From the NCBI GenBank assembly GCA_942159475.1, contig OW804095.1, positions 65,252,773 through 65,316,772 of the forward strand: a DNA stretch of 64,000 nt, given 5' to 3'. Shown piece by piece: positions 1-12,748 of this stretch. Every line of letters begins with the position of its first letter. Within the stretch, counting starts at the first letter, position 1. This stretch comes from Sthenelais limicola (Eukaryota > Annelida > Polychaeta > Phyllodocida > Sigalionidae). The translations under genes and the position numbers were made by a program. The notes beneath the pieces were generated by a model that made no database searches, was not told where the DNA came from, and worked only from the letters and a program-made list of their open reading frames with translations.

Positions 1-436
1 TGGTGGGGGGCAAGGAATGGGAGAGAGGTGGGATGAGAGAGAAGGAGAGTAGAGAGTATGAGAGGTAGAGGAGAGAGGGGGAAGAGCGAGGAAAAAGAGA
101 GTGGGGGAGATGAGGGGGAGAGCAATCAGAGGCGGAGGGGAGAGTGAAGTAGAGGAGGGAGAGGGGGAGGAATCAGTTAGGGAGAGGGAGAAAAGATAGA
201 GAGAAGAGGGGGAGGGAGAGAGAGGATGGGGGACAAGAAAGGGAGGGGAGGGAGAGGATGGGAGAAATTGAAAAGGGAGAGGGAGAAGAGGATACAGAGA
301 GAAATGGGGAGAGAGGATAGGGCAGGGGAGAGGAGAAGGGGGTAGGGACAGGGAGAGAGAGAGTGGGAGAGGCAGGGAATGAAAAGGAGGAGGGGCAGGG
401 AGAGGAGAGGAGGTGGGTGACGGGTACTTTGCTAGT
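1..436 (+). mobile_element. Helitron-like element, 3' part (cut by window start)
   Basis: A purine-rich array (GGGAGAG/GGAGAGG variants) fills about 1-411 and is followed by the 18-base end GACGGGTACTTTGCTAGT at 419-436. The same 18 bases follow a second GA-rich array at 1197-1214. A 3' end in CTAGT fits the CTRRT rule of Helitrons, and a short-repeat core next to a conserved 3' end is known from Helentron-type non-autonomous elements. No replicase or helicase frame is present. The 5' end lies outside the window. The assignment rests on the repeated terminus and is not proven. Confidence 0.5.
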
Positions 437-1214
437 CTAATATATAAAGCTCTAGAAGGGTTTTTTGTCATGCATGTTCTGGGAATCTGGGATGTCCCCA
501 TCTGTTTTTTTTTGTCTGTGCAGGTCTGTTGACCCTGTGTTGAGGACATTATATATGTGGTTTGTGAAGGTATCTGGGGTGAAAATGTGATTTTGAAGCC
601 TTTTTTCAATTAGGATCTCCACACTCTATTTATAGCCTGGGAAAGCTACGGTGGGATACTATGTCATTTCCCACAACCTACTTCATCATTTCCAGGGGGA
701 CGTATCTACATGCAGAGGAGTGGGAGAGTGAAGAAGAGGGGAGGGAGAGGGTGGGGGTACTGTAGAGGGGGACAGGAGCGGGAGGGTGTACAAGGGGTAG
801 AGTGAAGAAAAGGGAAAGAGGGGGAATAGGAGAGGGGAGCGGGAGGGAAAGAAGGAGTGAAGAAGCGGGAAGGGAGAGGGCTATGGTATTGGAGAGGGAA
901 AGGGGAGGGAGAGGGTGTAGGAGGGGGAGAGTAAAGAAAAGGGAGAAGGTGGGGGAATAGGAGAGGGGGAGGGGGAGGGAAAGAAGAGGGGGAGGGAAAA
1001 GAGGGAGGGAGAGGATGTAGGGGAAGGGAGAGAGGGCAAGGAGAGAAAGCAGGAGGAGGAGCATGAGGAAGAGGGGAGGGAGAGCGGGGGGAATCGGAGA
1101 TGGGGTTGGGAGAGAAAAACAGGGAAGAAAGACAGAGAAGAGGGGGACGGAAAAGAGGGATAGGGGGAAGTGTGGGGAGAGAGGGTGACCGTGGAGGACG
1201 GGTACTTTGCTAGT
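436..1214 (+). mobile_element. Helitron-like non-autonomous element, head-to-tail with the previous one
   Basis: Directly after the first CTAG end the sequence starts TCTAATATATAAAGC, which fits the 5'-TC rule. It runs through about 230 bp of non-repetitive DNA and a second GA-rich array (about 714-1190), then ends GACGGGTACTTTGCTAGT followed by T. Helitrons have no TIR or target duplication and often sit in tandem, as here. There is no coding capacity: the leucine/proline-rich frame on the minus strand at 678-1064 is only the translated GA repeat. Confidence 0.5.
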
Positions 1215-4200
1215 TTAATGTAAAGAATAAAACTAAAAACACAAAATATGATACAAATTGATCTACGAAACAGACACTACAGATGATTGTAAATGTGTAA
1301 AAAAAGTTATATATAGGCGACGATGCAGGCAATATTGTCTAAAATGTTAGGTCATGTCTATTAAATTGGGGACACTAAGGTTTGGGGATGGTAAAGTGGT
1401 AAGCTGGTGTTCGATCATGTGCGGATAGGCCCTCCATCGTCGCCATGACAACTCGCTAAGTTCCTAATCATTCTTCGCCATACATAGCCCTGGCTTCCAA
1501 TCCAGCACACCTACTCAAGATCTTTTCACGCGATTACGGAATATAGAAATATAACCTTCATATCCCATATGACTCATTTTAAAATTCACTTCCATTAGTG
1601 GCAATGTATGGCTTTCTCCCAAAATAAATTGCATTATGAAGATGATACTGAGTCGGGATACCTGTTATTAACAACAATGTCTATATGCTATCCCTAAATA
1701 CAATGGCTTCCAGATTTAAAAGGAATGCCTGTTGCTAAAAACGACCAGTCCTTTAATACCCTTCGTATTGACTATGATTCAAAATATTTCAAAAGAAGGC
1801 ATCAACGGTAGATTATTGGACGGAGCTACGCACATTTACTCCACGGATATCCCTTTGCCAGTAAGACCAAGTTTAGAGAGGGTTTGATCAACTGATTCGG
1901 GTATAGATGGTTTGGCAGGGGCACTACCAATGATATTGCTTGTATTGCATTGCTAAATAATTCATAAATCATCCATGGCTTCCACAGTTTATCAATATCA
2001 TTTCTGCTGAGTGGACACAAATGAGGAGAAACATGGTGGAAGTAAATCAGTGGAAATTACTCGACGTGCATTATTGTGCATCTGACAGGAAGTAGAGGAC
2101 ATATATTTGTGTCCTTGCCGCCTTTATATCGTCGGTCAGACATATCGGAACATATAATAGGGACCACAGACTGCCTGGCAGATCAAAGGTTCCCAGGAGT
2201 TGCCATGAGAGAAATAATGTATACTCCATATATTCTCCTCATAAGACATATATATGGCAAACCTCAGCCTCTCACAGACCAGCACTCTATCATCGCATAA
2301 TGGCGAATGCTTGGCAAGATGATTCACTCCGAGGATAAATGATGTCTGTTCGCTCACACATGCAAGAACAAGGTATCCCAAACAGGAAAATAATGACATT
2401 TCCCCAACACCTAAGCACAGAGTCCCATGCTTAGTAACTATTAGTCTATTTGCATGTTATGACTCGGGTTGTTGCCACATTGTTTGTCTCATCGGGGGAG
2501 CTGTGAGCAGCGCCCTAAAACATGTAAATTATAAGTGACTGGCCACTATCAGTAATGATTAGCTTGGCCCATCTGCCCGTGAACACAATGGTTGCTATGC
2601 TAAATCGCTATTTCGTTGCCGCGGAGAGTGTCGGATGTGGAATGTATTGCAACGATAGCCATGAGGCACTATTGGCGAGGTCCCTCCTGTCTCAGTAGCT
2701 CTTAATGGACTTGAGTCGTACATAACCCGTAGAGTGTTTCTCATGGCGTTACAGCCAGAAAATGTGAAGTAGATGCAAGGGCAACTCAAGACAGACTACG
2801 CCTCGAGCCGAGACAAAATATGTCCTTTGCGAAAAAGAAGCATAGAGAAAAATATGCACAAGAGGAATTAAGATGTAATACAAAGCGTCCGTTCGGCCTT
2901 GTTAAAGGAGATTTATGGGTGACAGAGAGAAAAGTAGAAACATCCTTTTTATCCGATAAGTTTTGCCACATAATTGATAAGTTGGGCAATGACCTAAAGT
3001 TGCTTTATGTTCATGAGTTACTGCTCTTCCGTTTTTCCCTCATGTCTTTGTGTTTTTCTTGATCTAAATATTTGACTGATGGTATTGCTATTCTTCCGTG
3101 ATTGGCCTTGCTCATTCAAGTGTCGGGATTTCTCATCACTACAAAATTAAAAATAACGTAGGCACAAAGACGATCAATCATCAAATCAAACAGTAGAACA
3201 ACATCTCTTGTTTTATAATAGATGAACTCAAACAGGAGATACCGGAAGGTGGCTTTGGTTTCCTGTTCGAAATCAAAGTAAAATATTTCGAACTAAATTT
3301 GGAGACAATAAAGGGAGTTTGCTGATTGGTCACATTTGTTGATGGCAATTGTAATAGAAACAATGAATCAAGTTTAACCAGGAAGATAATTATATCGGTT
3401 TGCTTGGCACCAGGAATGTTCTCACCAATCTAAGATATCCCTCTCAACATGTAACTATAGATTACACAAATCACCGGTGATAGATAAATAATCTTTGGGC
3501 TTGCGTCATTTTTTTCCGAATAAAGTAAGAAATGGTTTCGTATGTGAAAAGAAACTAAGGGTCCTTCATCATGGAGAGTAAATTTGATAGGCGCATTGGT
3601 CACACGATAATATTTTAAGAAGATATTCAGCTGCAATGCTGCTGTTCTTGTAATAATAGGATTTATAATAATCGCCCTATGTATACATGTATTTGTCATA
3701 ATATTTTGACCATAATAGGAAAATTTCCAAGATGGTGGACGGCGAGTCAACAAAATCCCACGACAATTTACTGTGTCTACTGAAATGTGTGGAGGTTGGA
3801 GGAAGAAAGCATTCTTGTTGAGACGAAATGTTAGATTCCACCCATTTATTGAACTTGTGATTACTTACATCGAAATAAGAAATATAACTAACTATCCTAA
3901 CTAATTACCAAGAAAATGTCCATTTTCACTGACTTAAAAGAATGCCTGCCTTCAACGTTTAACAATTTTTTTTTCACGTTTTGAAATCAATTTTATTCAC
4001 AAGACATCAAGGAAGAGTCACAAATTCAGGTGCTTTTCATGCGACCCTGACGATGAATTATCTTATTTCAAATTTACATAGCAGGGAGTACGTGACAATT
4101 TTATATTAGAATTATAATTAGGTTCAGTCTAAGCAAAATATCATTACAGTTTATGACTAACATTTATACAGTTTATTGTGCTGGTGGTAGACTTGGCGAG

Positions 4201-7200
4201 ATTTGGTGATAGTTAAGGAAATGATGGAATGGGATGGGGTGAGGGTTTTAAACAGACTATGTATTGATGCATATCTTATATGGGATTGTCAGCAAAACCT
4301 AAATGCATGTGTGGGAATTGGTTAGCAAGCTATTGATCATCTTCTTAGAGAACTTCAGTATAGCTATTTTTTAGCATTCCTCTGTAATATAGGCTTACAT
4401 GTCTTTGTAAATGTCATTGCAAGATTAAGAAAAATAATTATTGAATAAAAAGAAACAATCCATTACGAATGGGACGTGACACACAATAAGTGAGAGTCGA
4501 TCACGTCTCACATTATTTTCTTGGCATGTCATGTGAGTATTCATAGGGTTACATGTCTCATTTGATATTTTTTGCAAAACCTGGGTTCCCATTATTATAG
4601 CAAATGGCATGATGGAGGGTTCGAACCAATCGAGACACATCAGAATATGTGCCGAACCCCAAAGGGGTGAGTCCCGTTCTCTGATTGTGTTGAGATCAGT
4701 TTGAACCCGAACAGAGTGCCATTTGCTATTTATTACACATTTGAATGATCATAATCTATCTTTTAAAAGGTACATTTAACTTGTACAGCCTAAAGTTTAG
4801 CTCAAGGAGGTTCGATTCACCCAATTTGTAGGCCTAAGTTACGAGGCGGGGACCGACGTCATTTGTAGGTCAGGTCTATGCTGCGCCAACCATATTGCGT
4901 CATTTAGTCATGTCTAACCATGGAAGTCCAAACTGATCACGCGAACAGTTCGGATCTGCAGCCCCAAACTGCACCTTTCTAACTGATCATGTGTGTAATA
5001 ATGTCACTGATTCGCTGTGTGTGATGACAAAAATGAGGGATGAGGTGTACATACAGTTGTCGTTCTGTCATCAGTTCATGTCATCTAGGCATACTAGACC
5101 TCATGCTCACAGCCACACAACCTACGATTTACTAGGTAATCTTAAAGGTACATGCAGGGTTTGAGCGTTCATTGCAGTAGCTTGCAGGAGATGTTAATGG
5201 GAGTTGATGACACGTATAGTTGTTCACTAATGGCTCTCTAAAATAGATTGTCCTCTACCAGAGCTCGGTAGTTTCATCACAATGAGAGGTGGCCCAGCCT
5301 CATTTATTACAAGACATATAGAGTCCACGTCTATTCGCTCAAGAGACAGACCTAGCTGTAATCTTAGGGTATCAAAGACCCCCTTCATTATCTCGTAGTG
5401 ATACGTGAGAAGGGTGGTAAAGGACAGCCCCGTTTTTATAAGAAGTTCATTGTTATCTAATGCTCGGGGTCAAGAGTATATGGTCAGTATGATCACATTT
5501 ACAATATATTATAATATACAGGTCAATATATTATAATATACCGGCGCGTTTTAACATAGCTGCGATGGTCCCTAACGCAATCATGCATGTATGTATACAT
5601 TGAAGATACGTATAGTATGTGTGTCGGGGAGGGGGTGCTGAACGTGAAGCCAAAAACAACACTTGACTCCTCCTCTCCCGTTTTTTTTACCACTGATTAA
5701 AGTTAAATTACTTTCACGTCTATATGCAGAAAGGGATGATGTGTCTTCTGCTTGTCTTCTCTCTAGTGTTGCCCCTGTTTCTGCTTATGTTCTTTATATT
5801 ATTGTTGTAATGTGCGGAGAAATAGGCAGTTTACACAGTAAATCCCACATCCAACACTAAATTTATACACGTTTGTAATTTAGAAAATGATTCTTCTGCA
5901 ATCCTTATACATAGCAACGTGGGAGTGAATATAGAACCTAAATTCGAATGTGGTACTCGGGACACTACTATACCTGTAATTATTTGAATCAATTAATGAA
6001 TCAATCTTCTAGAATTATTGTTTTTTTGTTTTTACAAAAAAAGGTTAATTGGAATCATTTAGATTGTTGAAAACTAATAATCTGAAGACAGTCATATATA
6101 TCTGTTATATTTATAATTTATAATTGCGCGAGTCTCAACGACTTCAAATAATCATATCTAATTATATCATTTCATAATATATATTATATAATATATCATC
6201 TCATAAAAAGAAATCATCACCTCATTCAGAAGATGTGACCCTTTTCACTACAAGCCATTTGTAAATTGTACAATGAATGCTTATAGAGAATAATTAATTA
6301 CTAATGGGTAGATAAATTAAAAATGTGTAGTTACCATCATATCGAAGATGTGCTCTAATTTTTATCTTAAAATCAAACTGCTGTTTTTTATATTGTGTAC
6401 ATGAGAATATCGGGTCTCCCGAAATTGCGCAAATAAGATTTAAAAGAATAAAATTAATTAAATTAAAGAAACAGATGCTGCTAACTTTACTATAATGTAC
6501 AGTGAAATGATATATGAAATACATTATATATAGGACACCCACAACTATTCTAAATAAACTATCGACATGACAATACAGACGTCCTTTTATTCGCGGAGTA
6601 TACTGGGAAATGGAATGAATACCTTACAGGTAGAACAGGAACTTCCGTGTTCCACATTTAGAAGTAGTAATTTAAATACGATAATATGAGCATGTAGAAA
6701 CGACCCGTACAGTAATAGAACAAATGATTCTAATTTACAATAAATCACATCTCATTCCCATCACGGATGTGTGGTTTAAAGGGAGATGATTGGAAAATGT
6801 CAAAGCACGTACATCCTTGATTATATTGATAATAACATTATCTTAAAACATGAGAGAGACAGATAGAGGCGGGAAATAGGGAGGACTTACATCGCTGTCT
6901 GTTGTCTCCTTTTTAAATTCCCCAATTGCATTACTTCTTTGACGGATTGAGTATAAGGAATAGAGCACCTGAACTTACGGAATCCATCCCCCGCCCAGCA
7001 GAAGGCGTGTATACATACAAACATCCCTTGAAAATTGCTTCCAGAAAGGCAAAGGCTTCGAATCAGAATCTTTTGAAACAAGAGAAGACAGGAACTTTAT
7101 CCCCCTGAAGGAAGGTTTGCCTCTAAGAGCTAAAGTATTTAGATAACATAAAGGGTACCAGTGAGGAAGATAGGTCATTAGTAAATCAGTTATGCCCACC

Positions 7201-7445
7201 AAACAAAGTCGCGTGACACACTATTTTATATTCAAATATAGCCTTATGGTGTGGAGAGTATAATTTATGTTTCTCGCGGTTAAATCATTTCAAAGGTATA
7301 CTGTCGTACATGTAATATCACCGAACATGCAGGGACCAAGAACATTTTATCAGATCCCCCGAGGCCCGTGACTTGTATATCAGTGGAATGTACATAATCC
7401 TCCAACAAACATTGTTTGGACCAAGAATTCATACATAATATATAA
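1215..7445. other. No recognisable gene
   Basis: AT-rich sequence with frequent stops in all frames. No frame shows a protein family I recognise. The longest open frame, 107 codons on the minus strand at 3430-3753, has no domain-like pattern. Small AT-rich direct and inverted repeats occur near 5500 and 6170-6210. Introns or regulatory DNA of the downstream receptor gene could lie here but cannot be told apart by eye. Confidence 0.5.
5502..5541. repeat. Tandem pair of an 18-bp AT repeat
   Basis: CAATATATTATAATATAC occurs at 5502-5519 and again at 5524-5541, separated by four bases. Confidence 0.8.
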
Positions 7446-7488
7446 TATGTGCTGCCAAAAGATATATTATATCTTTTGGCAGCACATA
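7446..7488. repeat. Perfect 43-bp hairpin upstream of the receptor gene
   Basis: TATGTGCTGCCAAAAGATATA is followed after one base by its exact reverse complement, giving two 21-nt arms and a 1-nt centre. It lies 173 bp before the receptor start codon. It would form a strong cruciform in DNA or a stem in RNA. It could be a tiny MITE remnant or a structured element in an upstream intron or 5' UTR. Confidence 0.9.
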
Positions 7489-7618
7489 TACATAGGTGTA
7501 GATCGATGTTTAGCGCATATATATATGTAGAGTTTAGTGAATACAATCAGTTGGCTTCATCTAGGTTTCTTCCTTCATCTCTGATTGACTGTTTGCCTCG
7601 CTCAGTAAACAACCAATT

Positions 7619-7637
7619 GCTTCTTTTCTCTCTGCAG
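7619..7637 (+). promoter_or_regulatory. Likely 3' splice site before the receptor coding exon
   Basis: The pyrimidine-rich tract TTGCTTCTTTTCTCTCTGCAG ends in CAG at 7637, 23 bases before the ATG at 7661. This is a good animal splice acceptor. It suggests that the intronless coding region is preceded by at least one non-coding 5' exon, whose position I cannot fix. I see no convincing promoter. Confidence 0.55.
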
Positions 7638-7660
7638 AGCCTGCGATTGTTGGATGTGGA

Positions 7661-9073
7661 ATGGCTATGGCTGGTTTCACGCTTCTGCCGAGTCTCAACA
7701 CTTCTAACCTCCAGTCATTAACACAGCTGAGTGCCGCCACCGGAAATGGAACTTCTGACCTCCGCCGCTCGACGGGTTTAGCATTCGATGACGTCACCAA
7801 TTCTTCCGGAACGCCATCCCCGGGAAACCTCGTGCAGCACGCGAACCTTTTAGAAACACCAGAAATATTATTTCTCCAGGCAATGACAGACGCCACAACA
7901 ATGAGCTCATTGTACCAGGCGGCCAACCTCTCCTTATCCAATTTGACGGAGAGTAGGGGCTGTCAGAATGCATCCAACGCTACCAACTGCACCTTCTTCA
8001 CGGATAGTGGTGCGGAAGATTTCCATGATTTTTATAAGACAGCTCAATTTGTAACGGGTCTCATATGCTACCCTATAATATGTGCATACGGCATGCTTGG
8101 GAATATCTTTATTCTCATAGTGCTACGACAAAAGGCAATGTATACTTCAACCAATGTATATTTATCTGCACTTGCTGTCTCGGATTTATTAAAACTAGTG
8201 AACGATTCGCTCTATTTCTTGACCATACTTCTTTTTGAAACTGATCCGGACGCAGGAAACAAAGCTTTTGGTTATCTATATCCCTACGCGCACTTTATAT
8301 TTAATATGTCCGTCTGTGTCTCCTCTTGGCTGACAGTCTCGGTGGCAGTTGAGCGCTATCTCCTCGTCTGCCACCCCATCAAAAGCAAAACATTAACCAC
8401 AATCCCGAGGGCAAAGTGGATAAGTTCCATTTGCTTCTTTGTCATGACTGCAGTGGCAGTGCCTTCAGCCCTTAGGTACAGAACTGTTGAAGAGGTTGTG
8501 TTCGAAAATGGTGTAAATAAAACAATACTAGATGTCAAACTGACAGAACTTTGGAAGGACCAACAATTTGTGATGGCTTACAACTGGCTGCAAAGTCTTC
8601 TACGCTCCATCATACCTCTGTTCGTTTTGGTTGTCATGAACGGCTTCATCATCAACGCTCTGAGGAAAACAAGGGCAAATAAGAAACAAAACAAGGCCAA
8701 CAAAATTACTATTATGCTGTGCATAGTGATCGTATTTTTTTTAGTCTGCATCATCCCCGACGCAGTCATGTCGGCGTTTTTTAATCTTGGTTACGTGGAA
8801 TCCGACAATTATCTTGTGAAAGGTGTTCGGGAGATAACAGACATGTTATTGGGAGTAAATGCTGCTATGAACTTCATTCTCTACATTATCTTTAATAAGA
8901 TCTTCAGGGATCATTTTGTTGGTGTATTCTGTGGGCGATGTGTGAAGGAGAAAAACAAGGAAGACGCGCAATATCGGAGACTCAACGAGGGCAAGAAAAT
9001 GCAGACAAACGGCGTAAGCAAAAATGCCAATAAGCCCGCCAAAAACTGTAAGGTGGAAACAACTGACGTCTGA
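7661..9073 (+). CDS. Rhodopsin-class GPCR, FMRFamide/peptide-receptor-like
   Basis: A 470-residue class A receptor at the plasma membrane, probably for a neuropeptide. The N-tail (1-128) has eight N-glycosylation sequons (Asn 13, 29, 47, 89, 94, 103, 106, 109). Seven membrane segments are visible: TM1 about 129-155 with GN at 147-148; TM2 164-190 with LAVSD (Asp175); TM3 207-236 ending in ERY (231-233); TM4 251-270 with Trp253; TM5 306-334 with Pro319; TM6 349-376 with Pro366; TM7 386-411 with NFILY (404-408) in place of NPxxY. A basic helix 8 and Cys424/Cys427, possible palmitoylation sites, follow. The ERY motif, the CHPIK loop and the NF-for-NP change resemble invertebrate FMRFamide/peptide receptors. 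Oddity: the position expected for the TM3 cysteine is Tyr207, and the second extracellular loop has no cysteine, so the usual disulfide is absent. The coding region is one exon, intact, and opens with ATG GCT ATG. Confidence 0.9.
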   Translation: MAMAGFTLLPSLNTSNLQSLTQLSAATGNGTSDLRRSTGLAFDDVTNSSGTPSPGNLVQHANLLETPEILFLQAMTDATTMSSLYQAANLSLSNLTESRGCQNASNATNCTFFTDSGAEDFHDFYKTAQFVTGLICYPIICAYGMLGNIFILIVLRQKAMYTSTNVYLSALAVSDLLKLVNDSLYFLTILLFETDPDAGNKAFGYLYPYAHFIFNMSVCVSSWLTVSVAVERYLLVCHPIKSKTLTTIPRAKWISSICFFVMTAVAVPSALRYRTVEEVVFENGVNKTILDVKLTELWKDQQFVMAYNWLQSLLRSIIPLFVLVVMNGFIINALRKTRANKKQNKANKITIMLCIVIVFFLVCIIPDAVMSAFFNLGYVESDNYLVKGVREITDMLLGVNAAMNFILYIIFNKIFRDHFVGVFCGRCVKEKNKEDAQYRRLNEGKKMQTNGVSKNANKPAKNCKVETTDV

Positions 9074-9148
9074 GGGCGAATTATCATCCCAAAGTGGCGC
9101 ATATTGGAGTCACTTTACGGGATTTATAAAAATGAATGGTCAGTTTCA

Positions 9149-9154
9149 AATAAA
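9149..9154 (+). terminator. Candidate poly(A) signal of the receptor gene
   Basis: AATAAA 76 bp after the stop codon. It would give a very short 3' UTR. In AT-rich DNA this hexamer is frequent, so this is only a candidate. Confidence 0.25.
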
Positions 9155-10331
9155 GGAAACTATATGGCTGCCTTTTAGTGACTTCTATGGGGAGGTAAAT
9201 ATTGGCGTAAATGACCCAGCTATCGTGCCGCCAGCCCATCCATGGCCATATGTTGGATGATGGAGACAATCCAATATAAAATTTTAACTACGCATATATA
9301 AATCATGAAACATTATGGCTAGCCATATCTGGAGGAATATATTTTGGAGAGGGAGAAGATTCCTTTTTCACGAAGTTCTATTGGACATACAATATTCACA
9401 TCAGCCTGTGTGAAGATCGCATAAGTTGACTAATGTTTGGAGGGGTAAAGATTGGAACCAATTGCATTATGAATTCTTCATCCAATTCATATGAGAAGAA
9501 CTAAGAAAAAAGAGCTGATTTCCTATTGGGTCAGAGTTCCTCCCAACATAACATCTGAAAAGAGCTCAGATGTAACTATAAGAATGATATATAGGCACGA
9601 AGTTGAATTGTATCAAGAAAGAAGCTAATATCACAGTGTGAATAGAATATCTATAAGCCTCTCTTTAAAAAGTGCGAATCAACTAAACTTGCCCTTTCAT
9701 GATTATTAAAAACGGCATCGTGGAACATTGATATATGTATGGTCACGAATTATCTGATTATCTGAAGCCTTTAAATAAGCATAAGTTCAACAGAAGTAAT
9801 GAATATATATACATTGTATATGGCTATAGATTTTGTACATATAAGTCAACCTCTCCTTCATTAAGAGTATGTCTCTGCTCAGTAATTGATTTTTCATTGT
9901 TTTATTAACCGAATGGAATGGTCTGTGATAAATAGAATGTGTAGTTTTAGCGTGAATCAATTATGATACCTATAGTGGTTTCTGGATTGTTATCCTATAT
10001 TCAATGGCATGTAAAATCATTGGATATATCTCCAACAAGAAGAGTAACCTGTGCTGTGTCCTTATCACTGGTGTTCATTGAAAGGGGGACAGAGAATCAT
10101 TGATGTGTCAGTTTATACCCTTCCAGAATCGCGTAAACAATAACGACGCTCGTTGACATGCGTTTACCTGACCAAAATATATTAGAAAACGGGAAAGATA
10201 GATAATGATTGGTTGCGGACGAGTTGCTCCGATTCTATGTGGATTTAGATCATAAGACTTGCTAAAAAAAGATAAATTTTTATTTTTTATTACTTTGGCT
10301 TCAAATCTTACTATTATCTTTTTAATCGACA

Positions 10332-10380
10332 CTTATTTTGTTTTCTTTTGATTTTGTTAAGCTTATTTTGTTTTCTTTTG
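10332..10380. repeat. Short direct repeat, 19 bp twice
   Basis: CTTATTTTGTTTTCTTTTG occurs at 10332-10350 and 10362-10380. Confidence 0.8.
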
Positions 10381-12748
10381 TCCGAAATGAATATCTATTG
10401 GGATTTTGTCTTTTCGAGCATTGGAGAGTCCTTATAATTCTTCTATATTATTTTAAGTATTTCAAATACAACACCATAACACCATAACTACCATAACAAA
10501 TTATTCAGATTCAAATTATTTAGATTACGATTTTAAATAATAACGCTGAAAAAAGGCGAAAGACAGAGAATATATTATATCGAATCTTACCTAAGTATTA
10601 TGCAGGATTCTTTTAATATTTAATTAAAAGTCAATTAATCAGGCGTATGTGGGAAGACATGCCGATTCATCACTCTTAAATTCCATACCCATACTTTATA
10701 TTAAACGTTTATCGGACAGGTGCATTCAGGAATATCTCCGGTAAAATACTAAAACAGTAAACGCCGATTGGCAACATTATAAAGGTTATACCGAGATAGA
10801 AAAACAATGAAATGCATGGATATGAAATGAGTCAGAATGTACATAAGATATCGTATTAACTGTTATCCATGACATTAAATTATCACAATATCTCTCAACA
10901 TTCGGGGGAATTTTGTGCAGTGTTGATCACGAAGCCTTGTAGATTTTCAATGCGGTTCATCAGAGTAATGGATGCAAAGGATGGATTGATTTTTAGAATT
11001 ATACATACATTGAAGAAAGTGATATCTTGAACTACAATTCCTATGTATGCTATTACCCTCTCCGTAATGAGTTGTGTTTCTTACTCTGTACTATATATCA
11101 GAATAATAAATAGAAATAAAACCATGAACTGTGACTACACCCGGTGTTGAATCACCATCAATGTTAGACCCATTAAAATGACATCGCAAGGAATGAATTC
11201 CGAGATAATGTATCCATTGGGCTCTTGCTAAGGTCCGTTTACTTATAATAAATTGTCAGCATTAATAATAAATCTGTATTCAGTTTCATCATACAGTATT
11301 ATCATCGCGTGACATATAATGCAATCTAATAAACTGTCGAAACGAATTTTGGAATATGAGTTAAAATGATACAAACTTGAGATAAAACAAAAGAAAAACC
11401 CAATGATTCCCAAAGGTTCCGACGTAATCCCGTAAGACAATCAAAACCGTTTCAATTTCGTTTCTTATCTTATTATGCGACCTTCTCCTGACAGATTTGC
11501 AACTGAAGAAGCGAAGTCGGAAACATCATCAATTTCTCCTGAAATAAACTTATGTTGTCGTAGGCATGTTATATGTCCAAGAAGTGTTCAATGAGCCTTA
11601 ATTAATTGCCACAACACATACATTACATTTTAGTATATATATAACAAAATATATAACCAAATGCTCCTTGCATTTTTTAACATCACATGCAGTAAACATG
11701 TACACATTATATTTGACGAAGTGTCTTAAGATTCCCTTCCCCTCTTTTAGTCCCTTATGTTCTCCAAAGCTAATCTATCTGTTGTCTCCTGTCTTATCCC
11801 AAGGGCATCTATTTCCCCTGTTGTTCTTTGAGTTTTGCTTAATAAAAACAAGGAAGATATTGGATAATTTCCTCAACGTTCCCAATACTTGACCTGGCTT
11901 CCGGCAAAAATATTAAGTTGTGTGGTTACTGCAACCAGAGATCAGGATGTGAAGTCATCTTTCTCGCGTGCCTTATTCACAAACGTTACTTCTTTTTTTC
12001 CCTGGGCACTTCAAATAAATTGGTTCGTGCTTAAACCTCAATGACTCAGATTTGTGACACCTTCACAAGGAATATGAAGTGTCCGGCCATCATTTTTTAC
12101 TGTGCCGAAATGGATCGAGTTGGAAAGGTCACGTAGGTATGACTTCAACCGCTTTCTCATTTGGAACCCGAATTGCAAATACTTGTTGACCTTTTGGGTG
12201 CCCACCTCCTTGCCGGATTGTTCTCGTTATGTTAATTGTGAAGTGGCCTGCTTAAATTTAATATCAAATGAATGATAAAAGAATTATTTTAATTGCTATA
12301 ACATAGGATGACAAATGTCAAATCAATTTACTCATACTCGGTATTTCCTCTTTGAAGAAAACCTTCACAAAAAGGTATCCTTTAGTTACTGTGATTCAAT
12401 TCCATATTCTACAAAACGTGGGAAAGTGAAAATAAACCCCAGAATCAATTAAAAGGCTCAGCGTTATCCAAAACCAAGGTACTAATTACGATTTCAGTAC
12501 AAAAACCTTTCCAACTTTTTCTTTGATGAAATAATAGATATCTACGAAGAAACGGTTAATTCGGGCAGTTGCATGCTGAAAATGATATTTTGGGACAATA
12601 CAATCCGGGATACATTTAGCCCCAGACCAATGTATTCATCGCGTGTGATTTGCAAGGCATTTTGTCGCTCATACCTTATGGGAAAGGAGGGGTAGGATTA
12701 TCCATTTCAATCTGGAAAACAAATGAGGCATGACAGGAAAGTAAATAG

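Noticed and set aside
678..1064. 128-codon minus-strand frame rich in Leu, Pro and Ser
   Set aside because: Direct translation of the GA-rich array. No domain, and composition is explained by the repeat.
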